Origin: Mycolicibacter virginiensis
Lineage (GTDB): Bacteria; Actinomycetota; Actinomycetes; Mycobacteriales; Mycobacteriaceae
Assembly (NCBI RefSeq): GCF_022374935.2
Contig: NZ_CP092430.2
Span: forward strand, 4,916,143-4,980,142
Direction of reading: 5' to 3'
Length of the DNA stretch: 64,000 nt
Shown here: one piece after another, positions 30,225-40,145 of the stretch
How positions within the stretch are numbered: position 1 is the stretch's first letter
Layout of the letters: each line of letters opens with the position of its first letter
The notes under the pieces: model-generated
The model's database searches: none
Seen by the model: the letters and a program-made list of their open reading frames with translations, nothing else
Told to the model about the DNA's origin: nothing
Made by a program: the position numbers and the translations under genes

Positions 30225-30379
30225 CGAAATCCATTCCGTTTCGCCGTGTTGAGATCCCCTACCGGCGGCTGGGGCTGACCGAATGTTATCCGGTGTTCCC
30301 CGCCGAGACCCCTCCGTTGGAGTCCGCAATGTGGTTCCATCGATAACCGAACCGACGGACCCAACGTTAAGGACGTGCA

Positions 30380-31102
30380 ATGCAACGGGACGACACCGAC
30401 CGGAGAATCGGTTACCTGGCGCTCGCGATCGCGACCTGCGCCGCCGGGGCGCTGGCGGTACTGCCCGGCCTGGCCTCGGCCACCCCGGGCGTGCCCGGCA
30501 TCGACGACACCACGCCCTCCGCGGACGTCGACCTGGCCGCTCTCCAGCTGACCTCGGCGGAGGCGTCGCCCATCGTCAAGTGGCCGTCGGATCCGCCCCT
30601 CGAGTTGACGGTGTACAAGACCGCGACCTCGCCGGTGGCCGGCGCGGCCAGCACCTCCGACGCGCAATGCGCCAGCGCGGTCTACGCCGGCCTGGACAAG
30701 ACCTATGACGGCAGTGGCTACACCGGCCTGAACTATCAGGAGCTCACCGGATTCGGTTCCAAGAACAGCTATTCGGTGATCTCGGTGGCCTCCAGCTACG
30801 ACGACGAACACGCCGCGGCCAACATGGTGGCCAACACCATCCAGAACTGGACCGACTGCGGCCGTAAGAAGGTGACCGGCGACCTCAGCGGCTCCACGCA
30901 GACCCGGACCGTCAACAACGTGGTCTCCACCACCGACGACATCTACCTGGTCAACAACATCACCGATGACGGCGGCGCCTGCTCGCACGCCATGACGTCG
31001 CAGGGCAACGTCGTGGTCGAGGTGTCGGCCTGCCGATCCAACATCGGTCTGGTCAAGCAGAGCCTTCAGCTGGCCAACAAGATGCTGGTCAAGCTGCCGT
31101 GA
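30380..31102 (+). CDS. Secreted PknH_C-like sensor-domain protein C
   Basis: A 240-residue exported protein with a hydrophobic signal segment (residues 10-32), then the domain with four cysteines (AQCASAVY, WTDCGR, GACSHAM, VSACRS). The YDGSGYTGL segment is shared with protein B (YDGSGYTDF), showing close paralogy. AAGGA precedes the ATG. It is the first gene of a probable six-gene operon; its stop overlaps the next GTG start as GTGA. Confidence 0.78.
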   Translation: MQRDDTDRRIGYLALAIATCAAGALAVLPGLASATPGVPGIDDTTPSADVDLAALQLTSAEASPIVKWPSDPPLELTVYKTATSPVAGAASTSDAQCASAVYAGLDKTYDGSGYTGLNYQELTGFGSKNSYSVISVASSYDDEHAAANMVANTIQNWTDCGRKKVTGDLSGSTQTRTVNNVVSTTDDIYLVNNITDDGGACSHAMTSQGNVVVEVSACRSNIGLVKQSLQLANKMLVKLP

Positions 31103-31914
31103 CGCGCCGACTTATCGCCGGCTGCTGTGTCGGGCTGGCCGCGCTGACCCTCGCCGGCTGTGCCGGTGACGACCCCGACCAGGACAGCGCCGCCACGGTT
31201 GCGCCGGCGGCGGCCGCGGCGCCGCCCAGCGTCCAATCGGATCCGACGGCACCCGCCGCCCCGGCCGGTGAGCCAAGCGGGCAGCCCGCAGCAACTCCGA
31301 CTCCGGCGCCGTCCGCCGGGCCGCGCTTGGTGACACCGGGCAAGCTTGGCGCACTGTTGGTTCCGATCGAGGAGCTCAACAACGTCGTCGGCGCGAAGCT
31401 GGGATTCGAGACGGTCTTCACCAGGCCCGGTGCGCCGGCCGGCGGCCTGGGTGACAAAGCGGGTTGCGCGGTGTTGTTCGGCTCCAACACCGACAGCTAC
31501 GCCAACGAATACACCGCCTTCCGGCGCCAGAGTGTGCGAGACGGCGAGGACAGCTCACAGCATTTCGTCGCGCAGGAAGTAGCCGCCTTCGCCGATGTCG
31601 CCACCGCGGCCGCGAACTTCGGCAAAACGTTCGATAAGAAAGCCCTGGCCGGCTGTGACGGTGCCGTGGTGCATCGCCAGGGTGACGACGATCGCATCAC
31701 GTGGCGGCTCAACCTGTCCGGCATCACCGCCGACACCGCCCGATGGACGCTGGACCAGTACGCCGACGGCAAGCCCAACGACTGGACTTGTGCGCATGAG
31801 GCCCGGACCCGCAGCAACGTCGAGTTCACGGTGACCGTATGCCAATTCGGCAACGCGGCATCGGCAGCGACAGCGATCGGCAATCAGATCAACGACTGGA
31901 TTCCCCACCCGTGA
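31099..31914 (+). CDS. PknH_C-like sensor-domain lipoprotein D
   Basis: A 271-residue lipoprotein. The signal ends in the lipobox LAGC (Cys21), followed by an Ala/Pro-rich linker (about residues 30-75) and a domain with the same four-Cys pattern (AGCAVLFG, LAGCDGA, DWTCAHE, VTVCQFG). The lipid anchor would hold the sensor domain on the outer face of the membrane. The start is the GTG at 31099 overlapping the previous stop. Confidence 0.8.
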   Translation: MTRRLIAGCCVGLAALTLAGCAGDDPDQDSAATVAPAAAAAPPSVQSDPTAPAAPAGEPSGQPAATPTPAPSAGPRLVTPGKLGALLVPIEELNNVVGAKLGFETVFTRPGAPAGGLGDKAGCAVLFGSNTDSYANEYTAFRRQSVRDGEDSSQHFVAQEVAAFADVATAAANFGKTFDKKALAGCDGAVVHRQGDDDRITWRLNLSGITADTARWTLDQYADGKPNDWTCAHEARTRSNVEFTVTVCQFGNAASAATAIGNQINDWIPHP

Positions 31915-31940
31915 CCGGCATGCGAGGAAAGGCGGCAGCG

Positions 31941-32630
31941 ATGAAGGCACCGCAGGGACTGCTTTTCGGAATGGGCGTCATGTGCCTGGGCACGCTGGTC
32001 GCCGGTCTCCTTCCGGTCGCGGCGGCCGACTCGGGCGACGCCACGGTGCCTGCGGGCAAAGTCGAGTCACTGTTGCTGTCGCCGGCCGCGGTCGGCGACA
32101 TCGTCGGGGTCACGTTCGACTGGGAGAAGGCCAACCGGCGGCCCTATAAATCCGACGACCTCGGCGAGCACTCGGCGTGCGCCATGCTGACCGGCCCCGA
32201 CGTCGAAACTTTCGGCCGCGACTACACCGGTTACCGGTTCCGCGCCGACCGCGACGACGCCGAGAACTGGGAGTTCACCGTCCAGCAGCGGGTGGCGACC
32301 TACGCCGACGCCGCCACGGCTACGCAGACCTTCCAGAAGGTGTTCAGCAAGGCCGCGATGGCCAAGTGCAACGGGGTCATCGCCTCCATCAAGGACAACA
32401 CGGACGCCCAGTGGCGGTTCAGGATTCAGACGGTGGCCCCGACCTCGGCACGGTGGGTGGAGGACCAGCTGTCCGACCAGCAACCGATCGGCTACAGCTG
32501 CTCGGACGTCGCCGGGGTGACCCGCAATGTGCTTTACAGCATCAAGGTGTGTCAGTACGGCAACGGCGGACCCGCCGCGGCCACCATCGCCGAACGCATC
32601 ACCAGTCAGGTCGCCGGCGTACGCGCCTGA
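31941..32630 (+). CDS. Secreted PknH_C-like sensor-domain protein E
   Basis: A roughly 229-residue exported protein with a signal peptide (GLLFGMGVMCLGTLVAGLL) and the four-Cys domain (SACAMLTG, AKCNGV, GYSCSDV, IKVCQYG), most like protein D. The ATG at 31941 is chosen because AGGAAAGG lies 8 nt upstream. A GTG at 31911 that overlaps the previous stop as GTGA, and an ATG at 31920, are in the same frame and cannot be excluded. Confidence 0.75.
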   Translation: MKAPQGLLFGMGVMCLGTLVAGLLPVAAADSGDATVPAGKVESLLLSPAAVGDIVGVTFDWEKANRRPYKSDDLGEHSACAMLTGPDVETFGRDYTGYRFRADRDDAENWEFTVQQRVATYADAATATQTFQKVFSKAAMAKCNGVIASIKDNTDAQWRFRIQTVAPTSARWVEDQLSDQQPIGYSCSDVAGVTRNVLYSIKVCQYGNGGPAAATIAERITSQVAGVRA

Positions 32631-32653
32631 TCCGCGCGGCTGCTGAAGGATCC

Positions 32654-33271
32654 ATGGCCCCGAACAAAGTCACGCAACGTATCTCAGCGCTGGTCCCCTG
32701 GCTGCGCGGAGAGCTCAAGCGGCGCAAGTTGCGTCAACTGCGGACATTCACCGCCGGGGTGATCCTGGCCGTTGCCGGCCTGTTCGGCGGGCTGGACACG
32801 GTGGATGCCGGCCCCAGCGTGTTTGCGGTCGACGAAGCGCACAGCGATGGTAAGTTCACCTTGACCATCGCCCGCGCTTCAGTGGTCAACGAGCTGCGCG
32901 CCGGTCGGCGGATCGTCGCACCGGCCCAACCCGGCCATCGCTATCTGGGTGTGGTGAGCACGGTCCGCAACGACGGTACCATTCCCGGCCGGCTGATCGG
33001 CGAACTGCAGCTGCGTGAGCAGCCGCAAAGCACCTCGGTCGGGGTGTTTCGGATGGTCGACGGCTCCCCCATCACCCAGTTGGGGCCGGGCCTCGAAGAG
33101 CAGCTCGTGTTCGTGTGGCGCATTCCCGACAGTGCGATTCATCCGGACCTCTCCGTGACGTTGCGGGTCACGCAGAAACGCTTCACCGAGTTGCTGGTCA
33201 CCTACGGCCGGGACTGGGTGGACAGCGGAGGCGACTACGCCGAGATCACCCTGCCGGTGACCGTGAAATGA
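32654..33271 (+). CDS. Membrane-anchored beta-domain protein F (DUF4352-like)
   Basis: A 205-residue protein with a basic N-terminus (ELKRRKLRQLR), one signal-anchor helix (about residues 38-56) and an exported, probably beta-sandwich domain (GHRYLGVVSTVRNDG) that resembles DUF4352/telokin-like domains in pattern. I do not recognise an M. tuberculosis orthologue at this locus. AAGGA precedes the ATG, 23 nt after protein E. Its stop overlaps the next start as ATGA. Confidence 0.65.
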   Translation: MAPNKVTQRISALVPWLRGELKRRKLRQLRTFTAGVILAVAGLFGGLDTVDAGPSVFAVDEAHSDGKFTLTIARASVVNELRAGRRIVAPAQPGHRYLGVVSTVRNDGTIPGRLIGELQLREQPQSTSVGVFRMVDGSPITQLGPGLEEQLVFVWRIPDSAIHPDLSVTLRVTQKRFTELLVTYGRDWVDSGGDYAEITLPVTVK

Positions 33272-33861
33272 GCGCACCGATCCGGCGATCCCGCCCGGGA
33301 CTGACCGCTGCCCTGGCCGCCGCGCCGATCCTGGTGGCTGCGGCGCTGCTTTGGCAACACCTGCCCGACAGCACTCGCGTCTACGGACCGTTCGACGTCC
33401 CCGGCCGGTTCGGCGTTGAGACCACTGGGCGTTCGCTGACGGTCACCGTCGACGGCGTACAGCTGACGAGGGAGGTACAGGGTTCGGCGCGGTGGGCGAA
33501 CCCGCCACCGGTGACCGCCGCTGGGGCGTGGGTGGTGGTGCGCGCCAGAGTGTCGGCGACAGAACGGACGGCGATGCCCAGCGTCGAACTTCGAGTGGGC
33601 CCCAACACCTACCGGCCGTCCGATCGGTTCCCCAGCTACACGCTGGGCTATCGAGCCGATCCGGGGATCACCCAGCGCGGCGCCTGGGTCTTCGACGTGC
33701 CACCCGAGCTGTTCGACCCGCCCGGCGCCGACCCGTTCGAGCTGCACGTGTGGCCCGGCCTCGACGACCGCCTGGATGACCGGTTGGTGATCAACCTGCG
33801 CGGTCACCTGGAATCCATCTCCGGCACAGTTCTGGTGGTGGCGCCGGAGGTGGCCGGATGA
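33268..33861 (+). CDS. Membrane-anchored beta-domain protein G
   Basis: A 197-residue protein with an N-terminal signal anchor (LTAALAAAPILVAAALL) and an exported domain rich in beta-strand pattern (FGVETTGRSLTVTVDGVQL, GAWVVVRARVSA, VELRVGPNTYRPSDR). The layout is similar to F and H, suggesting a trio of related extracytoplasmic domains. Function unknown. Both its start and stop overlap neighbours by ATGA, so stoichiometric synthesis with F and H is likely. Confidence 0.65.
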   Translation: MSAPIRRSRPGLTAALAAAPILVAAALLWQHLPDSTRVYGPFDVPGRFGVETTGRSLTVTVDGVQLTREVQGSARWANPPPVTAAGAWVVVRARVSATERTAMPSVELRVGPNTYRPSDRFPSYTLGYRADPGITQRGAWVFDVPPELFDPPGADPFELHVWPGLDDRLDDRLVINLRGHLESISGTVLVVAPEVAG

Positions 33862-34364
33862 GCGACCGCACGCTTCGCCTCTGGCAGCGCAACGTGATCG
33901 GACTCGCGGTGGCCGCGGTCGCCGCGGCCGTCCTCGGGATCACCGAGTTGTACCCCGATTGGTCGGCTTACCGCGCCCGCGTCACTCCGGCCGTGCTGGT
34001 CACCAAGGCCGACAGTGTGACCGCCTACGGGCAGACCTGGCGGTTGGGCTCGATCCGCCACCTCAACGCGGTGCCGCACGCGCCCACGACTACCCTGCCG
34101 GCCCACACGGCGCTAACCGTGGTCACCGTCGAGCGGACCGGAACGCCCCTCGCCGGGGAATGCACCGCGGTCATCACCGACGGGCGGCGTCGCTGGCAGA
34201 CCGCCGCCATCGGAAACGCGGCGCCATTGGTCGGCGACGCCACCGACCGGTGCACCAAACCGGGGCCGCTGCAACTGAGTTTCCTGCTGCCGTCGGACGC
34301 CGTGCCCACCGCGGTCGACCTGATCAACACCGACGGCGGCATCATGCTGCGAATCACCTTGTGA
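33858..34364 (+). CDS. Membrane-anchored beta-domain protein H
   Basis: A 168-residue protein with an N-terminal anchor helix (VIGLAVAAVAAAVLGI) and an exported domain ([33 protein letters not shown]) containing two cysteines (GECTAVI, DRCTKPG). The pattern is similar to F and G. Function unknown. Its last 252 nt are antisense to the tail of the polytopic membrane protein on the other strand. Confidence 0.62.
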   Translation: MSDRTLRLWQRNVIGLAVAAVAAAVLGITELYPDWSAYRARVTPAVLVTKADSVTAYGQTWRLGSIRHLNAVPHAPTTTLPAHTALTVVTVERTGTPLAGECTAVITDGRRRWQTAAIGNAAPLVGDATDRCTKPGPLQLSFLLPSDAVPTAVDLINTDGGIMLRITL

Positions 34365-35630
34365 GCCCGGGCCTCCCGTGACGGTGGTGACGGTGGCCAG
34401 GTTGGCCCGGCGCACGCAGTAAGCGAACATCGCCGCGACCAGGGCGATCCGCAACGGCTGAACGATCAGCTGCGAGGCCAGGCTCATAGTGCCGCCGAAC
34501 GCCGACCAGAACTCCGGGCCGTGCGGTCCGAGAACCTTGGCCATCCCCCGGTACAGGTAGCCCTCGGTCAGCTGAGTGCGGTAGAAGCTGCCCCGCATGT
34601 CCAGCCACGCCAACACCAGATACGCCAATACGTAAGCAGACAGGCCCACCACACCGCCGTGCAGGATCAGCCGGGCCGCATCGACAATCGGGCCGAACCG
34701 GCCGGTCTTGGACTTGGCGTACTCCGTGGCCCGCGACCGTAGCTGTTCGGGTGTCTGTTGCCAGCGCTCGGTGACCCCGGCCGCCGTCTCTCCCCGCGAG
34801 CCGGCCCGCCGCAGGATGGTCGGCCAATCGATCTGGGCGGACACCCCATAGACGATTCCGGCCGCGGCCAGCCACATCAGCGGTACGGCCGCACCCCCGA
34901 ACACCGTCCGCACCAGCCACATGAACCCCTGCCACGCTGTCTGCAGGGGCTGAACGTGCGAGAAAGCGTCCGCACGAACCGTGTTGAACCACACCACAAG
35001 CCGACGATGGCTGATCCAATCGCCGGGTTTGATCAACACGGTGATGCCCGCCGCCAGCGAGAAGGTCAGCACCAGGAACACCCACAGCGCGTCGATATAG
35101 ACCCGCAGCGCGATCAGCGCTGTCGGCAGCCGACTACTGAAGTGCCCTAACACGTAACGGGCCACCAGGGCACCAGCAACCACCACCCAGGTGGTTCGGG
35201 AGATGGGCAGCATCTCGGTGTTGATCCCGCTCATCGCGTCGGCCACCCGGTAATTGAGCGCCAGACGTTGATAGGCCAGCCAGTCTTCCTTGAACATCTG
35301 CCAGGCCAGATAGATGGCGAAGAACGGCACGATCACGGTGGTGAACAGGTCGATGCTGCGCAGCGACCGGCGCGGCAGTGCGGCCACCTCGGGGAGCCCG
35401 TGGCGCAGCACCAGGAACATCGCCACGTAGGAACCCAGCTGCGCCAGGCCGGCGCCGGGCATGATCAGTGCCGCCCACAACGGATTGCTGTGGCCAGCCC
35501 AGGCGGCCGCGGCGATAACCACCCGGCGGACCACCAGTCCGGCGAGGTAACACGCTGCCAGCTGCGGCCAGTACCGCCACCACAGGACGAATGGCGTCAT
35601 TAAGTTCCGCAGCACCGGCATCGTTGTCAC
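34113..35630 (-). CDS. Polytopic membrane protein of unknown function, coupled to leuS
   Basis: A protein of up to 505 residues with about eight membrane helices between residues 20 and 420 (for example [31 protein letters not shown]). I do not recognise the family. A GTG at 35630 overlaps the leuS stop as GTGA; an ATG at 35621 is the alternative. From about residue 420 the sequence becomes Gly/Gln/Arg-rich and runs antisense through the last 252 nt of gene H. That tail may be real, or the true stop may have been lost. It faces the envelope operon convergently, so it may or may not belong to it. Confidence 0.6.
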   Translation of the reverse strand: MTTMPVLRNLMTPFVLWWRYWPQLAACYLAGLVVRRVVIAAAAWAGHSNPLWAALIMPGAGLAQLGSYVAMFLVLRHGLPEVAALPRRSLRSIDLFTTVIVPFFAIYLAWQMFKEDWLAYQRLALNYRVADAMSGINTEMLPISRTTWVVVAGALVARYVLGHFSSRLPTALIALRVYIDALWVFLVLTFSLAAGITVLIKPGDWISHRRLVVWFNTVRADAFSHVQPLQTAWQGFMWLVRTVFGGAAVPLMWLAAAGIVYGVSAQIDWPTILRRAGSRGETAAGVTERWQQTPEQLRSRATEYAKSKTGRFGPIVDAARLILHGGVVGLSAYVLAYLVLAWLDMRGSFYRTQLTEGYLYRGMAKVLGPHGPEFWSAFGGTMSLASQLIVQPLRIALVAAMFAYCVRRANLATVTTVTGGPGSQGDSQHDAAVGVDQVDRGGHGVRRQQETQLQRPRFGAPVGGVADQWRRVSDGGGLPATPPVGDDRGAFPGEGRSGPLDGDHG

Positions 35631-38563
35631 ACCACCAGATTCACCAATCGGCCGGGCACCACGATCACCTTCTTCGGGGTGGCACCGGACAGGAATGCCT
35701 GCACCTTCTCGTCGGCCAGGGCAGCGGCCTTGATCGCGTCGCCATCGGCATCGGTGGGCACCGTGACCAGTCCGCGCTTCTTTCCGTTGACCTGTACCGG
35801 ATAGTCGACGGTGTCGGTCACCAGGTAGGCCGGGTCCGCCACCGGGAACGGTCCGTGCGCCAGCGAGGAATCGTGGCCGAGTCGCCGCCACAGTTCCTCG
35901 GCCAGGTGCGGAGCCAGCGGTGCGAGCAACAGCGCCAGCGGCTCGACGGCCGAGCGCGGAACCCCTTCGCGATGCTCCTTGGTCAGGTGGTTGGTGTACT
36001 CGATCAGCTTGGCAGCCGCGGTGTTGTTGCGCAGTGCCGCATAGTCTTCCGACACCCCCACGATGGTGCGGTGCAGCAGTCGCAGGGTCTCGGTGTCCGG
36101 TTCGCCGTCGAGCACCCGGGTCTCGCCCGTCTCCTCGTCGACAACCAGCCGCCATACCCGCTGCAGGAAGCGATGTGCGCCGACCACGTCCTTGGTGGCC
36201 CACGGCCGCGACATGTCCAGCGGACCCATCGACATCTCGTAGACCCGCAGCGTGTCGGCGCCGTAGCTGTCGCAGATCTCGTCGGGAGATACCGAATTCT
36301 TCAGGCTCTTACCCATTTTGCCGTACTCGGCGAAGACTTCCGTGTCTCCGTCGGCGCCCGGGAGGTAGAACTTTCCGTCGCGTTCGGTGACTTCGGCGGC
36401 CGGCACGTAAGACCCGCGGGCATCGGTGTAGGCGGCAGCCTGGATGTAGCCCTGGTTGACCAACCGGCGGTAGGGCTCGCGCGAGCTGACGTGCCCGAGG
36501 TCGTAGAGCACCTTGTGCCAGAAACGGCAGTACAGCAGGTGCAGCACCGCGTGCTCGGCGCCGCCGACGTAGAGGTCCACGCCGCCCGGGTCATTGGGCC
36601 CGTGCTCGGCGGGCCGGGGCCCCATCCAGTAGGCCTCATTCTCCGGCGCGCAGAAGCGTTCGGCGTTGTGCGGGTCGGTGTAACGCAACTCGTACCAGGA
36701 ACTTCCGGCCCATTGCGGCATGACATTGGTGTCACGGGTGTAGGACCGCAGTCCGTCGCCGAGGTCCAGCTCGACATGCACCCATTCGGTCGCCTTGGCC
36801 AGTGGCGGCGAGGGTTCGCTCGACGCGTCGTCCGGGTCGAACAGCACCGGTGAGTAGTCGGCGACGTCGGGCAGCTCGACCGGCAGTGCCGCCGCGTCCA
36901 GCGGGTGCGCACGACCGTCGGCATCGAAGACGATCGGGAACGGTTCGCCCCAGTACCGCTGCCGGGCGAAAAGCCAGTCCCGCAACTTGTATTCGATGCG
37001 CGCCCAGCCGCGGCCTTGGGCCTCCAGCTGTTGCGTCATCGCCTTCTTGGCGTCACCGACCGCCATGCCGTCCAGCGGACCGGAATTGACCAGGGTGCCG
37101 TCGCCGGCGTATGCGGATTCTGAGATATCGCCGCCGGAAATGACTTCGATTACCGGTAGGCCGAACTCGGCGGCGAACTCCCAGTCGCGCTGGTCGTGCC
37201 CGGGAACCGCCATGATGGCACCGGTGCCGTAGCCGGCCAGCACGTAGTCGGCGATGAAGATCGGCACCTGCTGGCCATTGGCGGGATTGGTGGCGTAACT
37301 GCCCAGGAACACACCGGTTTTGGTCTTGTTCTCCTGGCGCTCCAGGTCCGACTTCGCCGCGATCGCCTTGCGATAGTCGGCGACGGCAGCTGTCGGGGTG
37401 GCTGCTCCGAATGTCCAGCGCCCGTCCACCCCGTCCGGCCACGCGTCGACGGTCAGTCGGTCGACCAGCTCGTGCTCGGGGGCGAGCACCAGGTAGGTGG
37501 CACCGAAGAGCGTGTCCGGGCGCGTGGTGAATACCTCGATGTCCACTGCTGAACCGTCGGTGGTGGCCGCGCCGAACAACGCCGCCGCACCGGTGGAGCG
37601 CCCGATCCAGTTGCGCTGCATGGTCTTGACCTTCTCCGGCCAGTCCAGCAGTTCGAGATCGTCGAGCAGCCGATCGGAGTACGCGGTGATCCGCATCATC
37701 CACTGCCGCAACCGCTTCCGGAACACCGGGAAATTGCCGCGGTCGCTTCGCCCATCAGCGGTGACCTCTTCGTTGGCCAACACGGTGCCCAGCCCCGGAC
37801 ACCAGTTGACCATCGAGTCCGTGCGGTAGACCAGTCGGTGGCCGTCGATGACGTCGGCACGCTCACCGGCCGACAGTTGCGCCCAGTCCCGGCCGTCGTC
37901 GAGAGTGCGTGCGCGCGCGTCGAATTCGGCGACCAGCTCGGAGATCGGGCGCGCCTTGTTCGCAGTCGGGTCGAACCAGGCGTTGTAGATCTGCAGGAAG
38001 ATCCATTGCGTCCACTTGTAGAAGTCGACGTCGGTGGTGGAGAAGCTACGCCGGCTGTCGTGACCCAGGCCGAGGCGCCGTAGCTGCCGGCGGAAGTTCT
38101 CGACATTTGCCTCGGTACGGATCCGCGGGTGGGTGCCGGTCTGCACGGCGTACTGCTCGGCGGGCAGACCGAACGCGTCGAAGCCCAGGGCGTGCAGCAC
38201 ATTGTGGCCGGTCATCCGGAAGTAGCGGGCGTAGACGTCGGTGGCGATATAGCCGAGCGGGTGCCCGACGTGCAGGCCGTCCCCGGACGGGTAGGGGAAC
38301 ATGTCCTGGACGAACATCTTGTCGTCGGGAACGGTCGAACCGTCGGTCGGCGCGAGCGAACCGACCGGGTTGGCGACGTTGAAGGTGCCCGCCTGCTCCC
38401 AGTAGTGCTGCCAGGTGTCTTCGATACGCCCGGCCAGCGTCGCGTTGTAGCGGTGCCGGGGCGCCTGGTCGCTGGGTTCAAGCGGGTCGCCGGGTACCTG
38501 AGTGGTCGGGGCTTCGTTCACCTCAACAGGGTAAACGGCGGCGCTTTTCGGTCTGATCGCCAC
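35627..38563 (-). CDS. leuS: Leucyl-tRNA synthetase
   Basis: The class I synthetase that charges tRNA-Leu, up to 978 residues, closely matching Rv0041. The HIGH motif is HVGH (in [16 protein letters not shown]), KMSKS is KMGKS ([14 protein letters not shown]), and the CP1 editing domain shows [12 protein letters not shown], so editing should be active. The frame opens at the GTG at 38563; a GTG at 38521 (VNEAPTTQV) is an equally plausible start because neither has a clear Shine-Dalgarno sequence. It is divergent from mtc28, as in M. tuberculosis. Confidence 0.95.
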   Translation of the reverse strand: MAIRPKSAAVYPVEVNEAPTTQVPGDPLEPSDQAPRHRYNATLAGRIEDTWQHYWEQAGTFNVANPVGSLAPTDGSTVPDDKMFVQDMFPYPSGDGLHVGHPLGYIATDVYARYFRMTGHNVLHALGFDAFGLPAEQYAVQTGTHPRIRTEANVENFRRQLRRLGLGHDSRRSFSTTDVDFYKWTQWIFLQIYNAWFDPTANKARPISELVAEFDARARTLDDGRDWAQLSAGERADVIDGHRLVYRTDSMVNWCPGLGTVLANEEVTADGRSDRGNFPVFRKRLRQWMMRITAYSDRLLDDLELLDWPEKVKTMQRNWIGRSTGAAALFGAATTDGSAVDIEVFTTRPDTLFGATYLVLAPEHELVDRLTVDAWPDGVDGRWTFGAATPTAAVADYRKAIAAKSDLERQENKTKTGVFLGSYATNPANGQQVPIFIADYVLAGYGTGAIMAVPGHDQRDWEFAAEFGLPVIEVISGGDISESAYAGDGTLVNSGPLDGMAVGDAKKAMTQQLEAQGRGWARIEYKLRDWLFARQRYWGEPFPIVFDADGRAHPLDAAALPVELPDVADYSPVLFDPDDASSEPSPPLAKATEWVHVELDLGDGLRSYTRDTNVMPQWAGSSWYELRYTDPHNAERFCAPENEAYWMGPRPAEHGPNDPGGVDLYVGGAEHAVLHLLYCRFWHKVLYDLGHVSSREPYRRLVNQGYIQAAAYTDARGSYVPAAEVTERDGKFYLPGADGDTEVFAEYGKMGKSLKNSVSPDEICDSYGADTLRVYEMSMGPLDMSRPWATKDVVGAHRFLQRVWRLVVDEETGETRVLDGEPDTETLRLLHRTIVGVSEDYAALRNNTAAAKLIEYTNHLTKEHREGVPRSAVEPLALLLAPLAPHLAEELWRRLGHDSSLAHGPFPVADPAYLVTDTVDYPVQVNGKKRGLVTVPTDADGDAIKAAALADEKVQAFLSGATPKKVIVVPGRLVNLVV

Positions 38564-38704
38564 AGCTTGGTATCAGTTGGATTGCGACCCGGTGAGGGGT
38601 TCGTTCCAGGTCGGTTGCAGCCCTGGCGACGCTGTCGGCGCGTGGCTACCGTCATTTCACGGCCAGGGCATCACTACCCGGCCCGCCCCGGAAGGACCCT
38701 GGAG

Positions 38705-39643
38705 ATGACGAACACCGCGCACCGTTGGCGACTCCTCTTCGGCTGCGCCGCTGTCATGGCGGCGGGCTTGGCCGGTATCCCCGCCGTGGCGGCCGAGCCG
38801 CTGGTCCCGGCACAGCCGAACCCCTACGGCCCCGCCGCCCAGCCGGCAGCGGTGCCGGTAACCGGGCCGCTCGCGTCGGCCCCGCGCCCGGCGGCTCCGG
38901 TGCCCGCGCTCCCGCCACCGGCGGGCGTACCCGGGGCCCCGGCGGCGGTAGCGCCGCCGAGTGGTCTCGTGCCGGCGACCTCGGGCACCCTGCGTGACTA
39001 CTTCGCGGCCAAGAAGGTGCAGTTGCAACCGCAACAGCCCGCCGGGTTCAACGCGTTCAACATCACCTTGCCGATGCCGGCGGGCTGGTCCCACGTGCCC
39101 GACCCCAACGTCCCTGACGCGTTCGCCGTGATCGCCGACCGCCGCAGCGGGTCGCTTTACACCCCCAACGCCCAGGTCGTGGTCTACCGGCTGGACGGCC
39201 AGTTCGACCCGAAGGAAGCGATCACACACGGGTTCGTCGACAGCCAGACACTGATGGCCTGGCAGACCACCAACGCCTCGCTGAACGACTTCAACGGGTT
39301 CCCCTCGTCGATCATCGAGGGGACCTACCGCGACGCCGACATGACGCTGAACACGTCGCGGCGCCACGTGATCGTGCCGACCGACGACACGTCCTACCTG
39401 GTGTCGCTGACCGTGACCACCGGTGCCGGTCGCGCGATCGGCACGGCTCCGGCGACCGACGGGATCATCAACGGGTTCCGGGTCGAGCGGCCCGGTACCA
39501 ACCCGCCGCCGCCCGCCCCCAGCGGTCCGGTGCAATCAGGCACGGTGCGCCACCAGGTGGGCACCGCGCCGCCGCCGCTCGATGCCCCCCACCCTCCGGT
39601 GGAGTCCGGCGTCATCCGCCACCAGGTGGGCACCACGGGTTAA
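38705..39643 (+). CDS. mtc28: Mtc28-like proline-rich secreted protein (Rv0040c homologue)
   Basis: A 312-residue exported protein: signal peptide (ending AAGLAGIPAVAAEP), a Pro/Ala-rich linker (about residues 38-95), an LpqN/Mtc28-type domain (SGTLRDYFAAKKVQLQP to GIINGFRVERPG), and a Pro-rich tail. The tail ends with two copies of an 11-residue motif, QSGTVRHQVGT and ESGVIRHQVGT. The ATG at 38705 is preceded by GAAGGA and begins the signal peptide; the frame is open upstream but reads through leuS antisense. Its function is unknown; the M. tuberculosis protein is a secreted antigen. Confidence 0.88.
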   Translation: MTNTAHRWRLLFGCAAVMAAGLAGIPAVAAEPLVPAQPNPYGPAAQPAAVPVTGPLASAPRPAAPVPALPPPAGVPGAPAAVAPPSGLVPATSGTLRDYFAAKKVQLQPQQPAGFNAFNITLPMPAGWSHVPDPNVPDAFAVIADRRSGSLYTPNAQVVVYRLDGQFDPKEAITHGFVDSQTLMAWQTTNASLNDFNGFPSSIIEGTYRDADMTLNTSRRHVIVPTDDTSYLVSLTVTTGAGRAIGTAPATDGIINGFRVERPGTNPPPPAPSGPVQSGTVRHQVGTAPPPLDAPHPPVESGVIRHQVGTTG

Positions 39644-39667
39644 CCGCCCGGCTCGTATGGTGGACCC

Positions 39668-40117
39668 ATGCTGATCATGGGTGTCTTGTGCCTGGTTGCG
39701 GCGTTGGTGTCGCTGGTCTTCGGTGTGCGGACCCTGGTGCGCCCACTCACCGGTGACCCCGAACAGTTGGTGCTGCGGGCTGTCGCGCCCGCCCAGATCG
39801 CCGTCGGGGTGATCCTGGGCGCGGGTGGCGTGCTGGTGCTGGCCGGCCCGTCGTCGATGGCACTGCTGGCGCTGATCATCTCGATCACCGGGGCACTCGC
39901 CACGCTGGCCGCCGGAGCCTGGCAGGGCGCCCGCTACGCGGCACGCCTGTCGGCTCAGGCCAACGCGGCAGCCGACGCCGGCTGTTGCGCCTCGGGCTGC
40001 GGCTGCGGCGACAGTGCGCCCGTCGAGGAGGCGGGTTGCGGAGCGGGCTGCGGTTGCGGAGAACCCGCGCCGCCGGAGCCGGCCTCCGGGTGCGGCAGCG
40101 GCTGCGGCTGCGGGTAA
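39668..40117 (+). CDS. Rv0039c homologue with Cys-rich C-terminal repeats
   Basis: A 149-residue membrane protein with two or three hydrophobic helices (residues 3-20, 40-60, 64-85) similar to Rv0039c, then a cytosolic or exported tail holding three clusters: CCASGCGCG, CGAGCGCG and CGSGCGCG. The clusters carry 13 cysteines in the last ~45 residues. Such a tail could bind several metal ions, but that is inferred from composition. A TATGGT element 6 nt before the ATG suggests a leaderless message. It follows mtc28 by 24 bp. Confidence 0.8.
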   Translation: MLIMGVLCLVAALVSLVFGVRTLVRPLTGDPEQLVLRAVAPAQIAVGVILGAGGVLVLAGPSSMALLALIISITGALATLAAGAWQGARYAARLSAQANAAADAGCCASGCGCGDSAPVEEAGCGAGCGCGEPAPPEPASGCGSGCGCG

Positions 40118-40145
40118 GACGCCTCGGGCGGAGCTGGCCGCCGGC

